Part shown: piece after piece, positions 52,458 through 60,926 of the stretch | Layout of the letters: each line of letters begins with the position of its first letter | Numbering within the stretch: position 1 is the first letter of the stretch | NCBI RefSeq assembly: GCF_003259185.1 | Contig: NZ_QGMP01000001.1 | Location: 930,001-994,000 of the forward strand | DNA from: Isoalcanivorax indicus | Lineage (GTDB): Bacteria; Pseudomonadota; Gammaproteobacteria; Pseudomonadales; Alcanivoracaceae | Direction of reading: 5' to 3' | DNA length: 64,000 nt | Program-made: the position numbers and the translations under genes | Notes under the pieces: model-generated | The model's database searches: none | Told to the model about the DNA's origin: nothing | Seen by the model: the letters and a program-made list of their open reading frames with translations, nothing else

Positions 52458-52486
52458 TTTTCGTGGCGCCCCGGGGCAGGTACAAT
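52458..52486 (+). promoter_or_regulatory. Predicted promoter of argG
   Basis: TACAAT (52481-52486) is a good -10 box; TTTTCG (52458-52463) with 17-bp spacing is a weak -35. The start would lie near 52493, giving a ~54-nt leader. It faces away from rnt. Confidence 0.5.
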
Positions 52487-52546
52487 GACGCCCCCGGCAG
52501 CGGCAGTCGCCGCCCGGCCTACTCAAACTGAACGCGCGGAGTACCC

Positions 52547-53767
52547 ATGTCGGACATCAAGAAGGTTGTGCTGGCCTATTCCGGAGGCCTGGACACTTCC
52601 GTCATCGCCAAGTGGCTGCAGCAGACCTATGACTGCGAGGTTGTCACCTTCACTGCTGATATCGGCCAGGGTGAAGAGGTGGAACCGGCGCGGGCCAAGG
52701 CCAAGGCCATGGGCATCCAGGAAATCTATATCGAGGACCTGCGTGAAGAGTTCGTCCGCGATTACGTGTTCCCGATGTTCCGCGCCAACACCATCTATGA
52801 AGGCGAGTACCTGCTGGGGACCTCCATTGCGCGACCGTTGATTGCCAAGCGGCTGATCGAGATTGCCAATGAAACCGGTGCCGATGCGATCTCCCATGGC
52901 GCTACGGGCAAGGGCAATGACCAGGTGCGTTTCGAGCTGGGCGCCTACGCACTCAAGCCCGGTGTGAAAGTGATTGCGCCCTGGCGTGAGTGGGATCTGA
53001 ATTCCCGCGAGAAGCTGATGGCCTATTGCGAGCAGCACGAGATCCCGGTGGATTTTTCCAGCAAGAAGAAAAAATCACCGTATTCCATGGACGCCAACCT
53101 GCTGCACATTTCCTATGAAGGTGGCGTGCTGGAAGACCCCTGGGCAGAAGCCGAAGATGACATGTGGCGCTGGTCGGTCAGCCCGGAAGCGGCACCGGAC
53201 AAGCCCGAATATGTCGATGTGACCTATGCGGGCGGCGACATCGTGGCCATCAACGGCAAGACCCTGAGCCCCGCCGAGGTGCTGGCGGAGCTGAACCGTC
53301 TGGGCGGTCAGCACGGCATCGGCCGCCTGGATATCGTCGAGAACCGCTATGTCGGCATGAAATCCCGTGGCTGCTACGAGACCCCGGGCGGCACCATCAT
53401 GCTGCGTGCGCATCGCGCCATCGAGTCGATCACACTGGATCGTGAATCCGCGCACCTCAAAGACAGCATCATGCCGAAGTATGCCGAGCTGATTTACAAC
53501 GGCTACTGGTGGTCGCCGGAGCGTCTGGCGCTGCAGAAGCTGATTGACGCCACCCAGGAGTGCGTCAACGGCGAGGTGCGGCTGAAGCTGTACAAGGGCA
53601 ATGTCATCGTGGTGGGCCGTCGTTCCGAGGACAGCCTGTTCGATGCCAGCATTGCTACCTTTGACGACGATGCCGGCGCCTATGACCAGAAGGATGCCGA
53701 GGGCTTCATCAAGCTCAATGCCCTGCGTCTGCGCATCGCAGCCCGGGCGGGGCGCAAGCTCTCCTGA
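52547..53767 (+). CDS. argG: Argininosuccinate synthase
   Basis: The 406-residue enzyme condenses citrulline and aspartate in arginine synthesis. The ATP PP-loop [11 protein letters not shown] is at 10-20; [17 protein letters not shown], the citrulline/aspartate sites and the C-terminal oligomer helix with [12 protein letters not shown] are standard. It is a single-gene unit with its own promoter and a very strong terminator. Confidence 0.98.
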   Translation: MSDIKKVVLAYSGGLDTSVIAKWLQQTYDCEVVTFTADIGQGEEVEPARAKAKAMGIQEIYIEDLREEFVRDYVFPMFRANTIYEGEYLLGTSIARPLIAKRLIEIANETGADAISHGATGKGNDQVRFELGAYALKPGVKVIAPWREWDLNSREKLMAYCEQHEIPVDFSSKKKKSPYSMDANLLHISYEGGVLEDPWAEAEDDMWRWSVSPEAAPDKPEYVDVTYAGGDIVAINGKTLSPAEVLAELNRLGGQHGIGRLDIVENRYVGMKSRGCYETPGGTIMLRAHRAIESITLDRESAHLKDSIMPKYAELIYNGYWWSPERLALQKLIDATQECVNGEVRLKLYKGNVIVVGRRSEDSLFDASIATFDDDAGAYDQKDAEGFIKLNALRLRIAARAGRKLS

Positions 53768-53791
53768 GGCCTGGCATCAGGCGGTAGACAG

Positions 53792-53828
53792 AAAAATGCC
53801 CGGCACAGTGTGCCGGGCATTTTTGTTT
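53792..53828 (+). terminator. Intrinsic terminator of argG
   Basis: AAAAATGCCCGGCACA-g-TGTGCCGGGCATTTTT is a 16-bp perfect inverted repeat with A- and T-tracts, so it can work in both directions. It lies 24 nt after the argG stop. Confidence 0.95.
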
Positions 53829-53875
53829 CTGCGTCTGTCTGCGATACTGCGGGCAGGCAACAGGGACACAGGTCG

Positions 53876-54355
53876 ATGACCCGAGCGATGCACGAGAAAC
53901 GGATACTGGGCTGGCGTGAATGGGCCAGCCTGCCAGAGCTGGGCATTGAGGCCATCAAGGTCAAGGTGGATACCGGTGCACGCACCTCGGCGTTGCACGC
54001 GTTCGAGGTGAAGGCTTTCGAGCGTGACGGGGAGGAATGGGTGCGCTTTCGTCTGCACCCGCGCCAGGGCGATAGCGACTACGAGATCACCTGTGAAAGC
54101 CGGGTGCTGGATCGGCGTCATGTGTCGGATTCCGGTGGCCATCGGGAAGAGCGAATCGTCATCGTTACGCCCATCGTCATGGGCGGCGAGCGCTGGCCTA
54201 TCGAGATTACCCTGACAGACAGGGATACCATGAAATTCAGGATGCTGCTGGGTCGCACGGCAATGAAAGCATTGCAGGTGGACCCGTCGGCTTCGTTTTT
54301 GCTGGGCGGCACGGTGGCCGCGCCAGCCGATGCAGAGAGCGGAGAGACTGCATGA
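53876..54355 (+). CDS. rimB: RimB-like retropepsin-fold protease
   Basis: The 159-residue protein has the ATP-dependent zinc protease (DUF785) domain, a retropepsin-like fold. Its DTGA motif is at 32-35 ([14 protein letters not shown]), followed by [19 protein letters not shown] and the [10 protein letters not shown] end. In Pseudomonas, RimB is a protease that works with RimK on glutamylated ribosomal protein S6 (family knowledge). ATG at 53876 is used; one at 53888 is possible. Its stop overlaps the rimK start (ATGA). It probably depends on a promoter in the 50 bp after the argG terminator. Confidence 0.85.
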   Translation: MTRAMHEKRILGWREWASLPELGIEAIKVKVDTGARTSALHAFEVKAFERDGEEWVRFRLHPRQGDSDYEITCESRVLDRRHVSDSGGHREERIVIVTPIVMGGERWPIEITLTDRDTMKFRMLLGRTAMKALQVDPSASFLLGGTVAAPADAESGETA

Positions 54356-55260
54356 AAATCGCGATTCTGTCGCGTAACGCCCGGTTGTACTCGACGCGGC
54401 GCCTGGTTGAGGCGGGCGAGGCGGCGGGCCATGAAATGCATGTGATCGATACCTTGCGTTGCTACATGAGCATGGCGTCGCACAAGCCGGAAATTCATTA
54501 CAAGGGCCGCACGCTGGAGGGCTTCGATGCCGTGATCCCGCGTATCGGTGCATCGATTACCTTCTACGGTACGGCGGTACTGCGGCAGTTCGAGATGCTG
54601 GGCGTGTTTCCGGTGAACGAGTCTGTCGCCATTACCCGAGCCCGCGACAAGCTGCGTTCGCTGCAGCTGCTGTCGCGGCGGGGCGTGGGGTTGCCGGTCA
54701 CCGGCTTTGCCAGCGCGCCGGATGACATTCCCGATCTGATCAACATGGTGGGCGGTGCGCCGCTGGTCATCAAGCTGCTGGAAGGCACCCAGGGTATCGG
54801 TGTGGTGCTGGCGGAAACGCGCAAGGCGGCGGAGTCCGTGATCGAGGCCTTCATGGGCCTGCGCGCGGATATCATGGTGCAGGAATACATCAAGGAAGCC
54901 GGTGGCGCCGATATTCGTTGCTTTGTGGTGGATGGCAAGGTGGTGGCGGCGATGAAGCGTCAGGCAAAAGAAGGCGAGTTCCGCTCGAACCTGCATCGCG
55001 GTGGCAGTGCCTCGCTGATCCGTATCACGCCGGAAGAGCGGGCTACCGCCGTGCGGGCTGCGCGTATCATGGGGCTGAACGTGGCGGGCGTGGACATTCT
55101 CCGTTCCCATCACGGGCCGCTGGTGATGGAGGTCAATTCGTCGCCGGGTCTGGAAGGCATCGAGGCCGCAACCAGCAAGGATGTGGCGGCGCTGATCATC
55201 CGTTTCGTGGAAAAATCGGCGCGCCCGAACCGTACGGCCACCAAGGGGACCAAGGGATGA
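54352..55260 (+). CDS. rimK: Ribosomal protein S6 glutamate ligase RimK
   Basis: The 302-residue ATP-grasp ligase adds glutamates to the C-terminus of ribosomal protein S6. N-terminal [33 protein letters not shown], the ATP-binding [36 protein letters not shown], and the metal-binding [12 protein letters not shown] are intact. The start overlaps rimB by 4 nt and its stop overlaps the next gene by 4 nt, so the three proteins are made in step. RimK alters ribosome composition in Pseudomonas during adaptation (known). Confidence 0.95.
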   Translation: MKIAILSRNARLYSTRRLVEAGEAAGHEMHVIDTLRCYMSMASHKPEIHYKGRTLEGFDAVIPRIGASITFYGTAVLRQFEMLGVFPVNESVAITRARDKLRSLQLLSRRGVGLPVTGFASAPDDIPDLINMVGGAPLVIKLLEGTQGIGVVLAETRKAAESVIEAFMGLRADIMVQEYIKEAGGADIRCFVVDGKVVAAMKRQAKEGEFRSNLHRGGSASLIRITPEERATAVRAARIMGLNVAGVDILRSHHGPLVMEVNSSPGLEGIEAATSKDVAALIIRFVEKSARPNRTATKGTKG

Positions 55261-56306
55261 GTGCGTCGACCTTTGAATTCGGCGGTGTCAGTGTCGCGCC
55301 GGGGCAGCGGACCATTGTCGAGATGCCGGCGGCGCAGCTGTACACCCAGACTCAGCTGAATATTCCTGTGCATGTGGTACACGGTCGTCAGGCGGGGCCG
55401 GTATTGCTGGTCTGTGCCGCGATTCATGGCGACGAGCTCAACGGTGTGGAAATCATTCGTCGTGTGCTGCGCCTGGCGGCGCTGAAGCGGATGCGCGGGA
55501 CGCTGATCGCGGTGCCGGTGGTGAATGTCTTCGGGTTCATTCACAAGTCACGTTATCTGCCAGACCGGCGTGACCTGAACCGCTGCTTTCCGGGTTCGGA
55601 AACCGGCAGTCTGGGGGCGCGCATGGCCTGGTTGTTCAAGACCCAGATCATGGATCGGGCCACGCATGCCGTGGATCTGCACACGGGGGCGATCTACCGT
55701 TCCAACCTGCCACAGATCCGGGCCAATCTGGCCAGTCCCGACACCGCCGCGATGGCGGAGGCGTTCGGGGTGCCGGTGGTGCTGAATTCGGTCTTGCGAG
55801 ATGGGACCTTGCGCGAGGTGGCCGAGGCGCAGGATATTCCCGTAATCACCTATGAAGCGGGAGAGGCGCTGCGCTTCGAGGAGGCGTCTATTCGCGCCGG
55901 GGTGCGTGGGGTCACCAATGTCATGCGTCATCTGGGCATGCTGACTGAGCGGCGGACGTCTCCGGTGCCGGTGAAGCCGGCGGTATCCAGCAGTTCGACC
56001 TGGGTGCGCGCCGAGGTGGACGGTGTCTTCCGGACGCTGGTGGGCCTGGGGGATCGGGTACGCAAGGATCAGGTGCTGGGGCGTATCAGCAGTCCGTTTA
56101 CGGCAGATGAAGTGGATATTCTGTCACCCTGTGCGGGCATTCTGGTGGGGCGTAACAATCTGCCTTTGGTCAACGAGGGCGAGGCGCTGTTTCATATTGC
56201 GCGCTTTGACGAGGTCAAGCAGGTGGCGCAGCAACTGGAAGCGTTCAACAACAATCTGCTGGATGAAGTGCCTGCGGCGGACCATGATGCGCCGATCGCG
56301 CCCTGA
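55257..56306 (+). CDS. M14-family succinylglutamate desuccinylase/aspartoacylase-like zinc hydrolase
   Basis: The 349-residue protein carries the AstE/AspA zinc site: His57 and Glu60 in [12 protein letters not shown], a second His in [31 protein letters not shown], and a catalytic Glu in [13 protein letters not shown]. The C-terminal ~90 residues form a biotinyl/lipoyl-like barrel ([40 protein letters not shown]). Its ATGA overlap with rimK suggests a role in the same system, perhaps trimming glutamate tails or freeing glutamate; this is inference. The gene after it is on the opposite strand, and CTGACGCA-ggtcga-TGCGTCAG (56303-56324) spans both stop codons. Confidence 0.88.
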   Translation: MSASTFEFGGVSVAPGQRTIVEMPAAQLYTQTQLNIPVHVVHGRQAGPVLLVCAAIHGDELNGVEIIRRVLRLAALKRMRGTLIAVPVVNVFGFIHKSRYLPDRRDLNRCFPGSETGSLGARMAWLFKTQIMDRATHAVDLHTGAIYRSNLPQIRANLASPDTAAMAEAFGVPVVLNSVLRDGTLREVAEAQDIPVITYEAGEALRFEEASIRAGVRGVTNVMRHLGMLTERRTSPVPVKPAVSSSSTWVRAEVDGVFRTLVGLGDRVRKDQVLGRISSPFTADEVDILSPCAGILVGRNNLPLVNEGEALFHIARFDEVKQVAQQLEAFNNNLLDEVPAADHDAPIAP

Positions 56307-56320
56307 CGCAGGTCGATGCG

Positions 56321-56443
56321 TCAGTCTTCGAGCAGTTCGTGGCTGCTGACGCCACCGTCCGCAAATTCCGCAAAGCAGTCTTCAAAGACCTCCGTCAATG
56401 AGGCGGGAATCCAGTCGAATTCCTGTCGGTCAGCATCGCTCAT
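56321..56443 (-). CDS. Small acidic protein, 40 residues, unrecognised
   Basis: A 41-codon frame on the minus strand begins MSDADRQEFDWIPASLTEVF and ends in SSHELLED. GGAGG lies 5 nt before the ATG (GGAGGACACC-ATG), one of the best ribosome binding sites in the window and identical to the one before the gene at 3428. The product is strongly acidic (13 Asp/Glu, one Arg) with a hydrophobic centre and one Cys, and predicted mostly helical. It is convergent with the M14 hydrolase gene and lies in the gap before nth's 3' end, in the same direction as nth. No function can be given. Confidence 0.6.
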   Translation of the reverse strand: MSDADRQEFDWIPASLTEVFEDCFAEFADGGVSSHELLED

Positions 56444-56537
56444 GGTGTCCTCCACAATACGGGATCAGTCTCTTGATCGAGTCTGCCGCGTGACGGGGGA
56501 GGCGTCCGTTACTGCTGCGTAGCGATTTGTATGCGCT

Positions 56538-57179
56538 TCAGTAATCCGGTCGTTGGCGCAGCGGCATTTCGCACAGGTCTTCGATGATGCAACTGCCGCA
56601 TTTCGGCTTGCGGGCGATGCAGGTGTAGCGGCCATGCAGGATCAGCCAGTGGTGGGCGTCGCGTTTGAATTCCTCCGGCACAACGCGCTCCAGGCGCTTT
56701 TCCACTTCCACGACATTCTTGCCGGGGGCAATCCGGGTACGGTTGCTGACGCGGAAGATATGGGTGTCGACGGCAATGGTGGGTTCGCCAAAGGCGGTAT
56801 TGAGGACGACGTTGGCGGTCTTGCGGCCGACGCCAGGCAGGGCTTCGAGGGCTTCGCGGTCGCGCGGCACTTCGCCGCCGTGCTGTTCGACCAGGATGCG
56901 GCAGGTCTTTATCGTGTTCTCGGCCTTGCTGTTGAACAGGCCGATGGTCTTGATGTGTTCTTTCAGGCCATCGACGCCAAGGGCGAGCATGGCTTCGGGG
57001 GTATTGGCGACGGGGAACAGGCGGGCGGTGGCCTTGTTGACGCCGACGTCGGTGGCCTGGGCGGACAGCAAGACGGCAATCAGCAGTTCGAAGGGGCTGC
57101 TGTAATGGAGTTCGGTGGTCGGGTTGGGCCGTTGGGCGCGCAGGCGGGCAAAGATTTCGGTGCGTTTTGCGTTATTCAT
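56538..57179 (-). CDS. nth: Endonuclease III
   Basis: The 213-residue DNA glycosylase/AP lyase removes oxidised pyrimidines. The helix-hairpin-helix with catalytic Lys is LEALPGVGRKTANVVLN, the catalytic Asp is in IAVDTHIFRVSNR, and a 4Fe-4S loop is C-x6-C-x2-C-x5-C in CIARKPKCGSCIIEDLC. The start MNNAKRTEIFARL at 57179 matches E. coli; the longer frame upstream lacks homology. A TAGAAT box on the minus strand near 57249 may be its -10. In many gammaproteobacteria nth directly follows rsxE; here 3 kb separate them. Confidence 0.95.
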   Translation of the reverse strand: MNNAKRTEIFARLRAQRPNPTTELHYSSPFELLIAVLLSAQATDVGVNKATARLFPVANTPEAMLALGVDGLKEHIKTIGLFNSKAENTIKTCRILVEQHGGEVPRDREALEALPGVGRKTANVVLNTAFGEPTIAVDTHIFRVSNRTRIAPGKNVVEVEKRLERVVPEEFKRDAHHWLILHGRYTCIARKPKCGSCIIEDLCEMPLRQRPDY

Positions 57180-57409
57180 GCTTCGGTGTGTTCTGCAAGG
57201 GGCCCGGCGGGGGTGGGGCCGAGCGAGATTTGGAGTTTGCTGCATTCTAGCGGTCCTGCCGGATGCCCGCATCCTTCTGTGCCTGCGGTGGTATACCCTG
57301 ATTCTGGCGGGGCTTTTTACTCCGGCGACGATTCCGGTGAGCCCCCATCGTTCTGCCCAGCATCGGGCAGAATCTGCCACCAGCAAGACGGAAAGCGTGC
57401 CGGGCTGGT

Positions 57410-57441
57410 GCGCCAGTCCGATTCGCTGCGCTCAACCCAGC
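57410..57441 (-). repeat. Possible REP-like intergenic motif
   Basis: Read on the minus strand, the 30 nt after the BrnTA stop give GTAGGCTGGGTTGAGCGCAG then CGAATCGG. Strings of the form GTAGG.TGGG.TGAGCG.AGCG are, as far as I recall, dispersed intergenic repeats in several gammaproteobacteria. Only one copy is in the window, so repeat status cannot be shown here. The stop codon TAG of the preceding gene is part of the motif. Confidence 0.35.
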
Positions 57442-57972
57442 CTACTCGCCTGGTGGGGGCTCGTCGTCCTGCCAGTGCAGGGCCAGTTTCCGCTGCTTTT
57501 CCGCGCAATCACGCAAGTACAGGTTGATCAGGCTCTGGTAGGGCATACCCATTTCGTCGGCCATGGCCCTGAAGTACTCGATGGTCGCGGCTTCCAGGCG
57601 GATGGTGATCTGCTTGCGCTCGCGCTTGCTGTAAGGGCTGGGCCGGGCCTTGCTGAAGTCGTATTCGCTACGCATATCCATTACCCCTGTGGGCTTCCGC
57701 TGACTGAAATACTGATTTCCCTCGCCGGGGCTGGCTCGGCGGGCGGAAATCAGCCGGATGACATCGTCGCTGCGCCAAGTGTGGCATACCACCAGCAGGT
57801 TCATACGCCGGCTCAGGCCGAGCAAGACGAAACGGTCCTCGTGAGGGTGATCCGGGTCGCAGATCACAAGCCCCGTGTCATCATCAAACACCGTGGCGGC
57901 TTCCTTGAAGCTGACGCGGTGCTTGCGCTGGTTGGTGCTGGCTTTGCTGTCATCCCACTCGAACGTGATCAT
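57442..57972 (-). CDS. BrnT toxin and BrnA antitoxin in one uninterrupted reading frame
   Basis: The 176-codon frame begins MITFEWDDSKASTNQRKHRV, a clear BrnT start (RNase toxin; DUF497), with the usual FKEAATVFDDD and DVIRLISARRASPGE stretches to about residue 90. With no stop, it continues through SQRKPTGV into MDMRSEYDFSKARPSPYSKR (98-117) and a BrnA antitoxin with the ribbon-helix-helix stretch KQITIRLEAATIEYFRA and INLYLRDCA. BrnA normally has its own frame. Here AGGGG lies 3 and 9 nt before two internal ATG codons (57681, 57675), so free BrnA (79 residues, 57442-57681) can be made as well. Either BrnT lost its stop, or a fusion is normal in this copy. No good ribosome binding site precedes the first ATG. 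Confidence 0.85.
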   Translation of the reverse strand: MITFEWDDSKASTNQRKHRVSFKEAATVFDDDTGLVICDPDHPHEDRFVLLGLSRRMNLLVVCHTWRSDDVIRLISARRASPGEGNQYFSQRKPTGVMDMRSEYDFSKARPSPYSKRERKQITIRLEAATIEYFRAMADEMGMPYQSLINLYLRDCAEKQRKLALHWQDDEPPPGE

Positions 57973-57975
57973 AAT

Positions 57976-57983
57976 GTAATTAC
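57976..57983. promoter_or_regulatory. Palindrome before brnTA, candidate operator
   Basis: GTAATTAC is a perfect 8-bp palindrome 4 nt before the BrnT start codon, in an AT-rich patch (57966-57990). BrnA represses its own promoter through its ribbon-helix-helix domain (known), and this is the best-looking site. Its shortness leaves room for chance. Confidence 0.35.
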
Positions 57984-58096
57984 TTTGTAGTTTCTCAGGG
58001 CGGAGGTGCGCCGTCAAGTATGGACCGTTGGTTGACTGGCTGTTGTCAGCGGTTGCTGATAGAAGAGGTAGGAGATCCGCCATTCGGGAGAGATGG

Positions 58097-58954
58097 ATGA
58101 GCATACTGGCACTGCCGCATGCGCAGCCGGACGTCATACTGATTGATTGGCATGCGACGCTGGTGAATACCCACGATGCCATGTATCACGCGGTGGACGA
58201 TGTGTTGCCGCGTTTACGCGAGTTGGGGTTGCTGGAGCGGTTGTTGACGGCGGAGCAGTCGAAGACGGTAGAGGATGCGAAGCTGGTGAAGTACGTGCGA
58301 GACCATCAGCGTTTGCATCCGAAGGTGGTGGCGGCGCGCAAGATTTCGCGTACGGATATCTTCGAGGTGCTGTTTGGTGATGACGAGGACGCCAAGCGGC
58401 GCGCGCATCAGGCGTTCGACAGCGCCTATCGCCAGCATGTCGGGGAGGTGGAACCACTGGAGGCGGATGCGCGGGTGCAGTTGATGAAGCTGCGGGAACT
58501 GGGCGTTGCGCTGGGGCTGATCTCCAATCGCAGCCGCGAGTTCATGGAACAGGAAGTCGCGCGCGTGGAGGAAGGCGGTTGGGCGGATCTGTTCGATGTC
58601 ATGGTGTGCGGCAATGATGTGCCGCGCCGCAAGCCGGCGCCGGATATGTTGCTGGAGGCGCTGTCACGGCTCGGCCGGTCGCCGTCGGAGGCGTGCTGGT
58701 ATCTGGGCGACAGCACCACGGATGTGATTGCGGCCAAGGCAGCGGGGGTCACGTCGATTTTCTATAACGGTGCGCACTGGGATCAGGCGTGGCTGGACAA
58801 GATCTTTCCCGGTACCCAGCGTCATCCGTCACGGCCCGACGCGGTGGTTACGGATTTGCCGGCGCTGGTGGCGATGGCCCGGCATCTGCGGGCGCAGAAT
58901 ATCCGGGTCACGCGCCACCGGGAGGGTGGGCCACTGGGAGGGTTCAGCGAGTGA
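58097..58954 (+). CDS. HAD-superfamily hydrolase with an altered motif I
   Basis: The 285-residue protein has the HAD fold: motif I ILIDWHATLVN (about 14-24), motif II LGLISNRSREF, motif III Lys in RRKPAPDMLLEAL, and motif IV YLGDSTTDVIAAKAAG. The nucleophile Asp is present, but the general acid/base Asp two residues later is His (DWH for DxD). Phosphonatases have Ala there and dehalogenases another residue, so this is probably not a simple phosphatase (inference). GGGAGAG lies 5 nt before the ATG at 58097. Divergent from brnTA. Its 3' end overlaps the convergent glycine-zipper gene by 11 nt. Confidence 0.85.
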   Translation: MSILALPHAQPDVILIDWHATLVNTHDAMYHAVDDVLPRLRELGLLERLLTAEQSKTVEDAKLVKYVRDHQRLHPKVVAARKISRTDIFEVLFGDDEDAKRRAHQAFDSAYRQHVGEVEPLEADARVQLMKLRELGVALGLISNRSREFMEQEVARVEEGGWADLFDVMVCGNDVPRRKPAPDMLLEALSRLGRSPSEACWYLGDSTTDVIAAKAAGVTSIFYNGAHWDQAWLDKIFPGTQRHPSRPDAVVTDLPALVAMARHLRAQNIRVTRHREGGPLGGFSE

Positions 58955-59573
58955 CGACCTGGCCATCGCGCACCGGCAGGGTGTCGCCGGGGCGGTGGTC
59001 CATGCGCACGCTGCCGCGTTCATCGCCCAGCAGGTAGGTCACGGTATAACCGGTGGTCTCGCTGCGGGTGTCGTAGACGGTGCTGCATTGCAGTTCGGTG
59101 GTGGTGTAGGTGCGGCTGCGCTGCTGGTTGTCCTGGATGCGGTTGCCGGCATAGCCGCCTGCCAGGATCCCTGCGGCGGTGGCCACTTTCTTGCCATTGC
59201 CGCCACCCACCTGGTTACCCAGCACCCCGCCGACCACGGCGCCGAGCAGTGTGCCGGTGGTGTTGTGTTCGCTGGTGATCGGCGCCTGGCGCTGCACTTC
59301 CACCACATGACAGTCCTCACGGGGTACCTGCCAGCTGCGGGTAATAGGCTCGACCTTGAGGACATGGGCCAGCGTTGGCGCCGGGGGCGCTACCGGTTCG
59401 ATGACGATATCGTCGACAAAGACGTCGTCGTTCAGGCCGTCGTAGTGGGCATCATCAACAGTCGCGACGGGACGGTCGGCCTGGCGTGCGCCGGCCTGGT
59501 AGGCGCCGAAACCGACGCCGGAAAGGCCGATGATGCCGGCGGCAGACAGAGCGATCAGGCTGGTCTTGTCCAT
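58944..59573 (-). CDS. Glycine-zipper 2TM domain protein
   Basis: The 209-residue envelope protein has an uncleaved or cleavable N-terminal hydrophobic segment (LIALSAAGIIGLSGVGFGAY), a linker, and a central glycine zipper GTLLGAVVGGVLGNQVGGG plus ATAAGILAGGYAGNRIQ, as in rickettsial 17-kDa antigen/SlyB-type proteins. Two Cys flank the zipper (DCHVVEV and ELQCSTVYD). The C-terminal part (TTGYTVTYLLGDERGSVRM) forms a small beta domain. A role in envelope integrity is usual for the family but not proven here. It overlaps the HAD gene end by 11 nt, convergently. Confidence 0.82.
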   Translation of the reverse strand: MDKTSLIALSAAGIIGLSGVGFGAYQAGARQADRPVATVDDAHYDGLNDDVFVDDIVIEPVAPPAPTLAHVLKVEPITRSWQVPREDCHVVEVQRQAPITSEHNTTGTLLGAVVGGVLGNQVGGGNGKKVATAAGILAGGYAGNRIQDNQQRSRTYTTTELQCSTVYDTRSETTGYTVTYLLGDERGSVRMDHRPGDTLPVRDGQVVTR

Positions 59574-59795
59574 GTCATGTCTCCTTCAATGGACCGGTAG
59601 GTCGTGCAGGCTCATTAGGGCAGCAAATCGTGGTGCAAATGGGGCAGGAAATGTGGAAAAAGCGGGGAAGCACGCTGGCCGTGCAGCGGGCGGCCATCCA
59701 GGTCAGGGGCGGTCAGTTCCTGTCATTGTGTAGTCCGGCGGCGCTGGCGAGACTGGGGGGCGCTATTCAGAACCCCATTCACAGGAGAGACGGCC

Positions 59796-60197
59796 ATGCC
59801 GACGATTGATCCGGACCCGAAGCGCCTTCCCGAACTGCTGGCGAGCCTGCCGCAGGACACCCCTGTCGTGATGCTCAACCTGCTGCGCTTTCGTGATCAG
59901 GCACGCTATGGGGAGGGCGCCTCCGAGCCAGCGCGCAGCGGCCGGCAGGCCTACGGGGAATATTCGAAGACCGCGCTGCGCAAGGTGCAGGGCGTTGGCG
60001 GTGAACTGGTGTGGATGGGGCGCACGCGGGCGTCGCTGATTGCGCCGGAAGGGGAGCAGTGGGACGAGGTGTTGCTGGTGCGCTACCCCTCGGCCGCCGC
60101 CTTTGCCAGTATGCTGGCCGACCCCGAGTACCAGGCGGCGACGCGCCACCGCACCGCTGCGCTGGAGGAGGCGCGGTTGATAGCTAATGTGGAGTAG
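59796..60197 (+). CDS. DUF1330 family protein
   Basis: The 133-residue protein has a ferredoxin-like alpha/beta barrel fold typical of DUF1330/EthD-type dimeric domains: DTPVVMLNLLRFRDQARY, a middle GELVWMGRTRASLIAP and DEVLLVRYPSAAAFASMLADPEYQAATRHR. Such proteins are small monooxygenase- or isomerase-like, mostly with no known reaction. AGGAGA precedes the ATG. It is convergent with rsxE, 3 nt apart at the stops, and is one of the genes lying between nth and the rsx operon. Confidence 0.82.
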   Translation: MPTIDPDPKRLPELLASLPQDTPVVMLNLLRFRDQARYGEGASEPARSGRQAYGEYSKTALRKVQGVGGELVWMGRTRASLIAPEGEQWDEVLLVRYPSAAAFASMLADPEYQAATRHRTAALEEARLIANVE

Positions 60198-60200
60198 CGG

Positions 60201-60926
60201 TTAGCTGACACTGCCGGTAGTGCGCACGCGGCGGCTGCCTTTTTCCAGCGGCGCCTTGAGGCGTTTTGCCCGCTCGCTGGCCCAGCGGTCGATCACGTTC
60301 TTGCCGGCGATGATCAATCCGAGCCCGATAAAGGCCCCCGGCGGCAGGATGGCGACCAGGAAGCCGCGGTAGTCGCTCACCAGCGTCAGGGTCCAGTCGC
60401 GGGCCACGTCGCCGAACAGCAGGTGCATATTGGCAAACAGGGTGCCTTCGCCCAGCGCTTCGCGCATCCCGCCCAGCAGTACCAGCACCAGCAGGAAACC
60501 CAGGCCCATGACAAAGCCGTCGTAGGCGGCGGGCGCCGGCGCATTCTTCGAGGCGAAGGCGTCTGCGCGGCCGAGAATGGCGCAGTTGGTCACGATCAAC
60601 GGGATGAAGATGCCGAGGATTTCGTACAGCTCGAAGGTAAAGGCCTGCATGACCATCTCGATGACCGTGACCACGGCGGCAATGATCATCACGAAGGCGG
60701 GCAGGCGCACCGCCGGGGTGACGACGTTGCGGATCACCGAGACGGTCATGTTCGAGGCCATCAGCACGGCCATGGTGGCCAGCCCCAGCCCCAGGGCATT
60801 GACCACGGTGCCGGTGACCGCCAGCAACGGGCACAACCCCAGCAGTTGCACTGTGGCGGCATTGTTCTTCCACAACCCGTTCCGGGTCAGGGTGCTGTAA
60901 TCAACGGTGCTGGCGGTATCGCTCAT
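60201..60926 (-). CDS. rsxE: Electron transport complex subunit RsxE/RnfE
   Basis: The 241-residue integral membrane protein has six membrane helices and family stretches [40 protein letters not shown] (with the Cys that helps bind the shared Fe-S cluster with RsxA), and [18 protein letters not shown]. The Rnf/Rsx complex couples NADH-ferredoxin electron transfer to ion transport; in E. coli it keeps SoxR reduced. It overlaps rsxG by 4 nt and ends the operon here. The basic tail ([17 protein letters not shown]) is longer than in E. coli. Confidence 0.96.
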   Translation of the reverse strand: MSDTASTVDYSTLTRNGLWKNNAATVQLLGLCPLLAVTGTVVNALGLGLATMAVLMASNMTVSVIRNVVTPAVRLPAFVMIIAAVVTVIEMVMQAFTFELYEILGIFIPLIVTNCAILGRADAFASKNAPAPAAYDGFVMGLGFLLVLVLLGGMREALGEGTLFANMHLLFGDVARDWTLTLVSDYRGFLVAILPPGAFIGLGLIIAGKNVIDRWASERAKRLKAPLEKGSRRVRTTGSVS

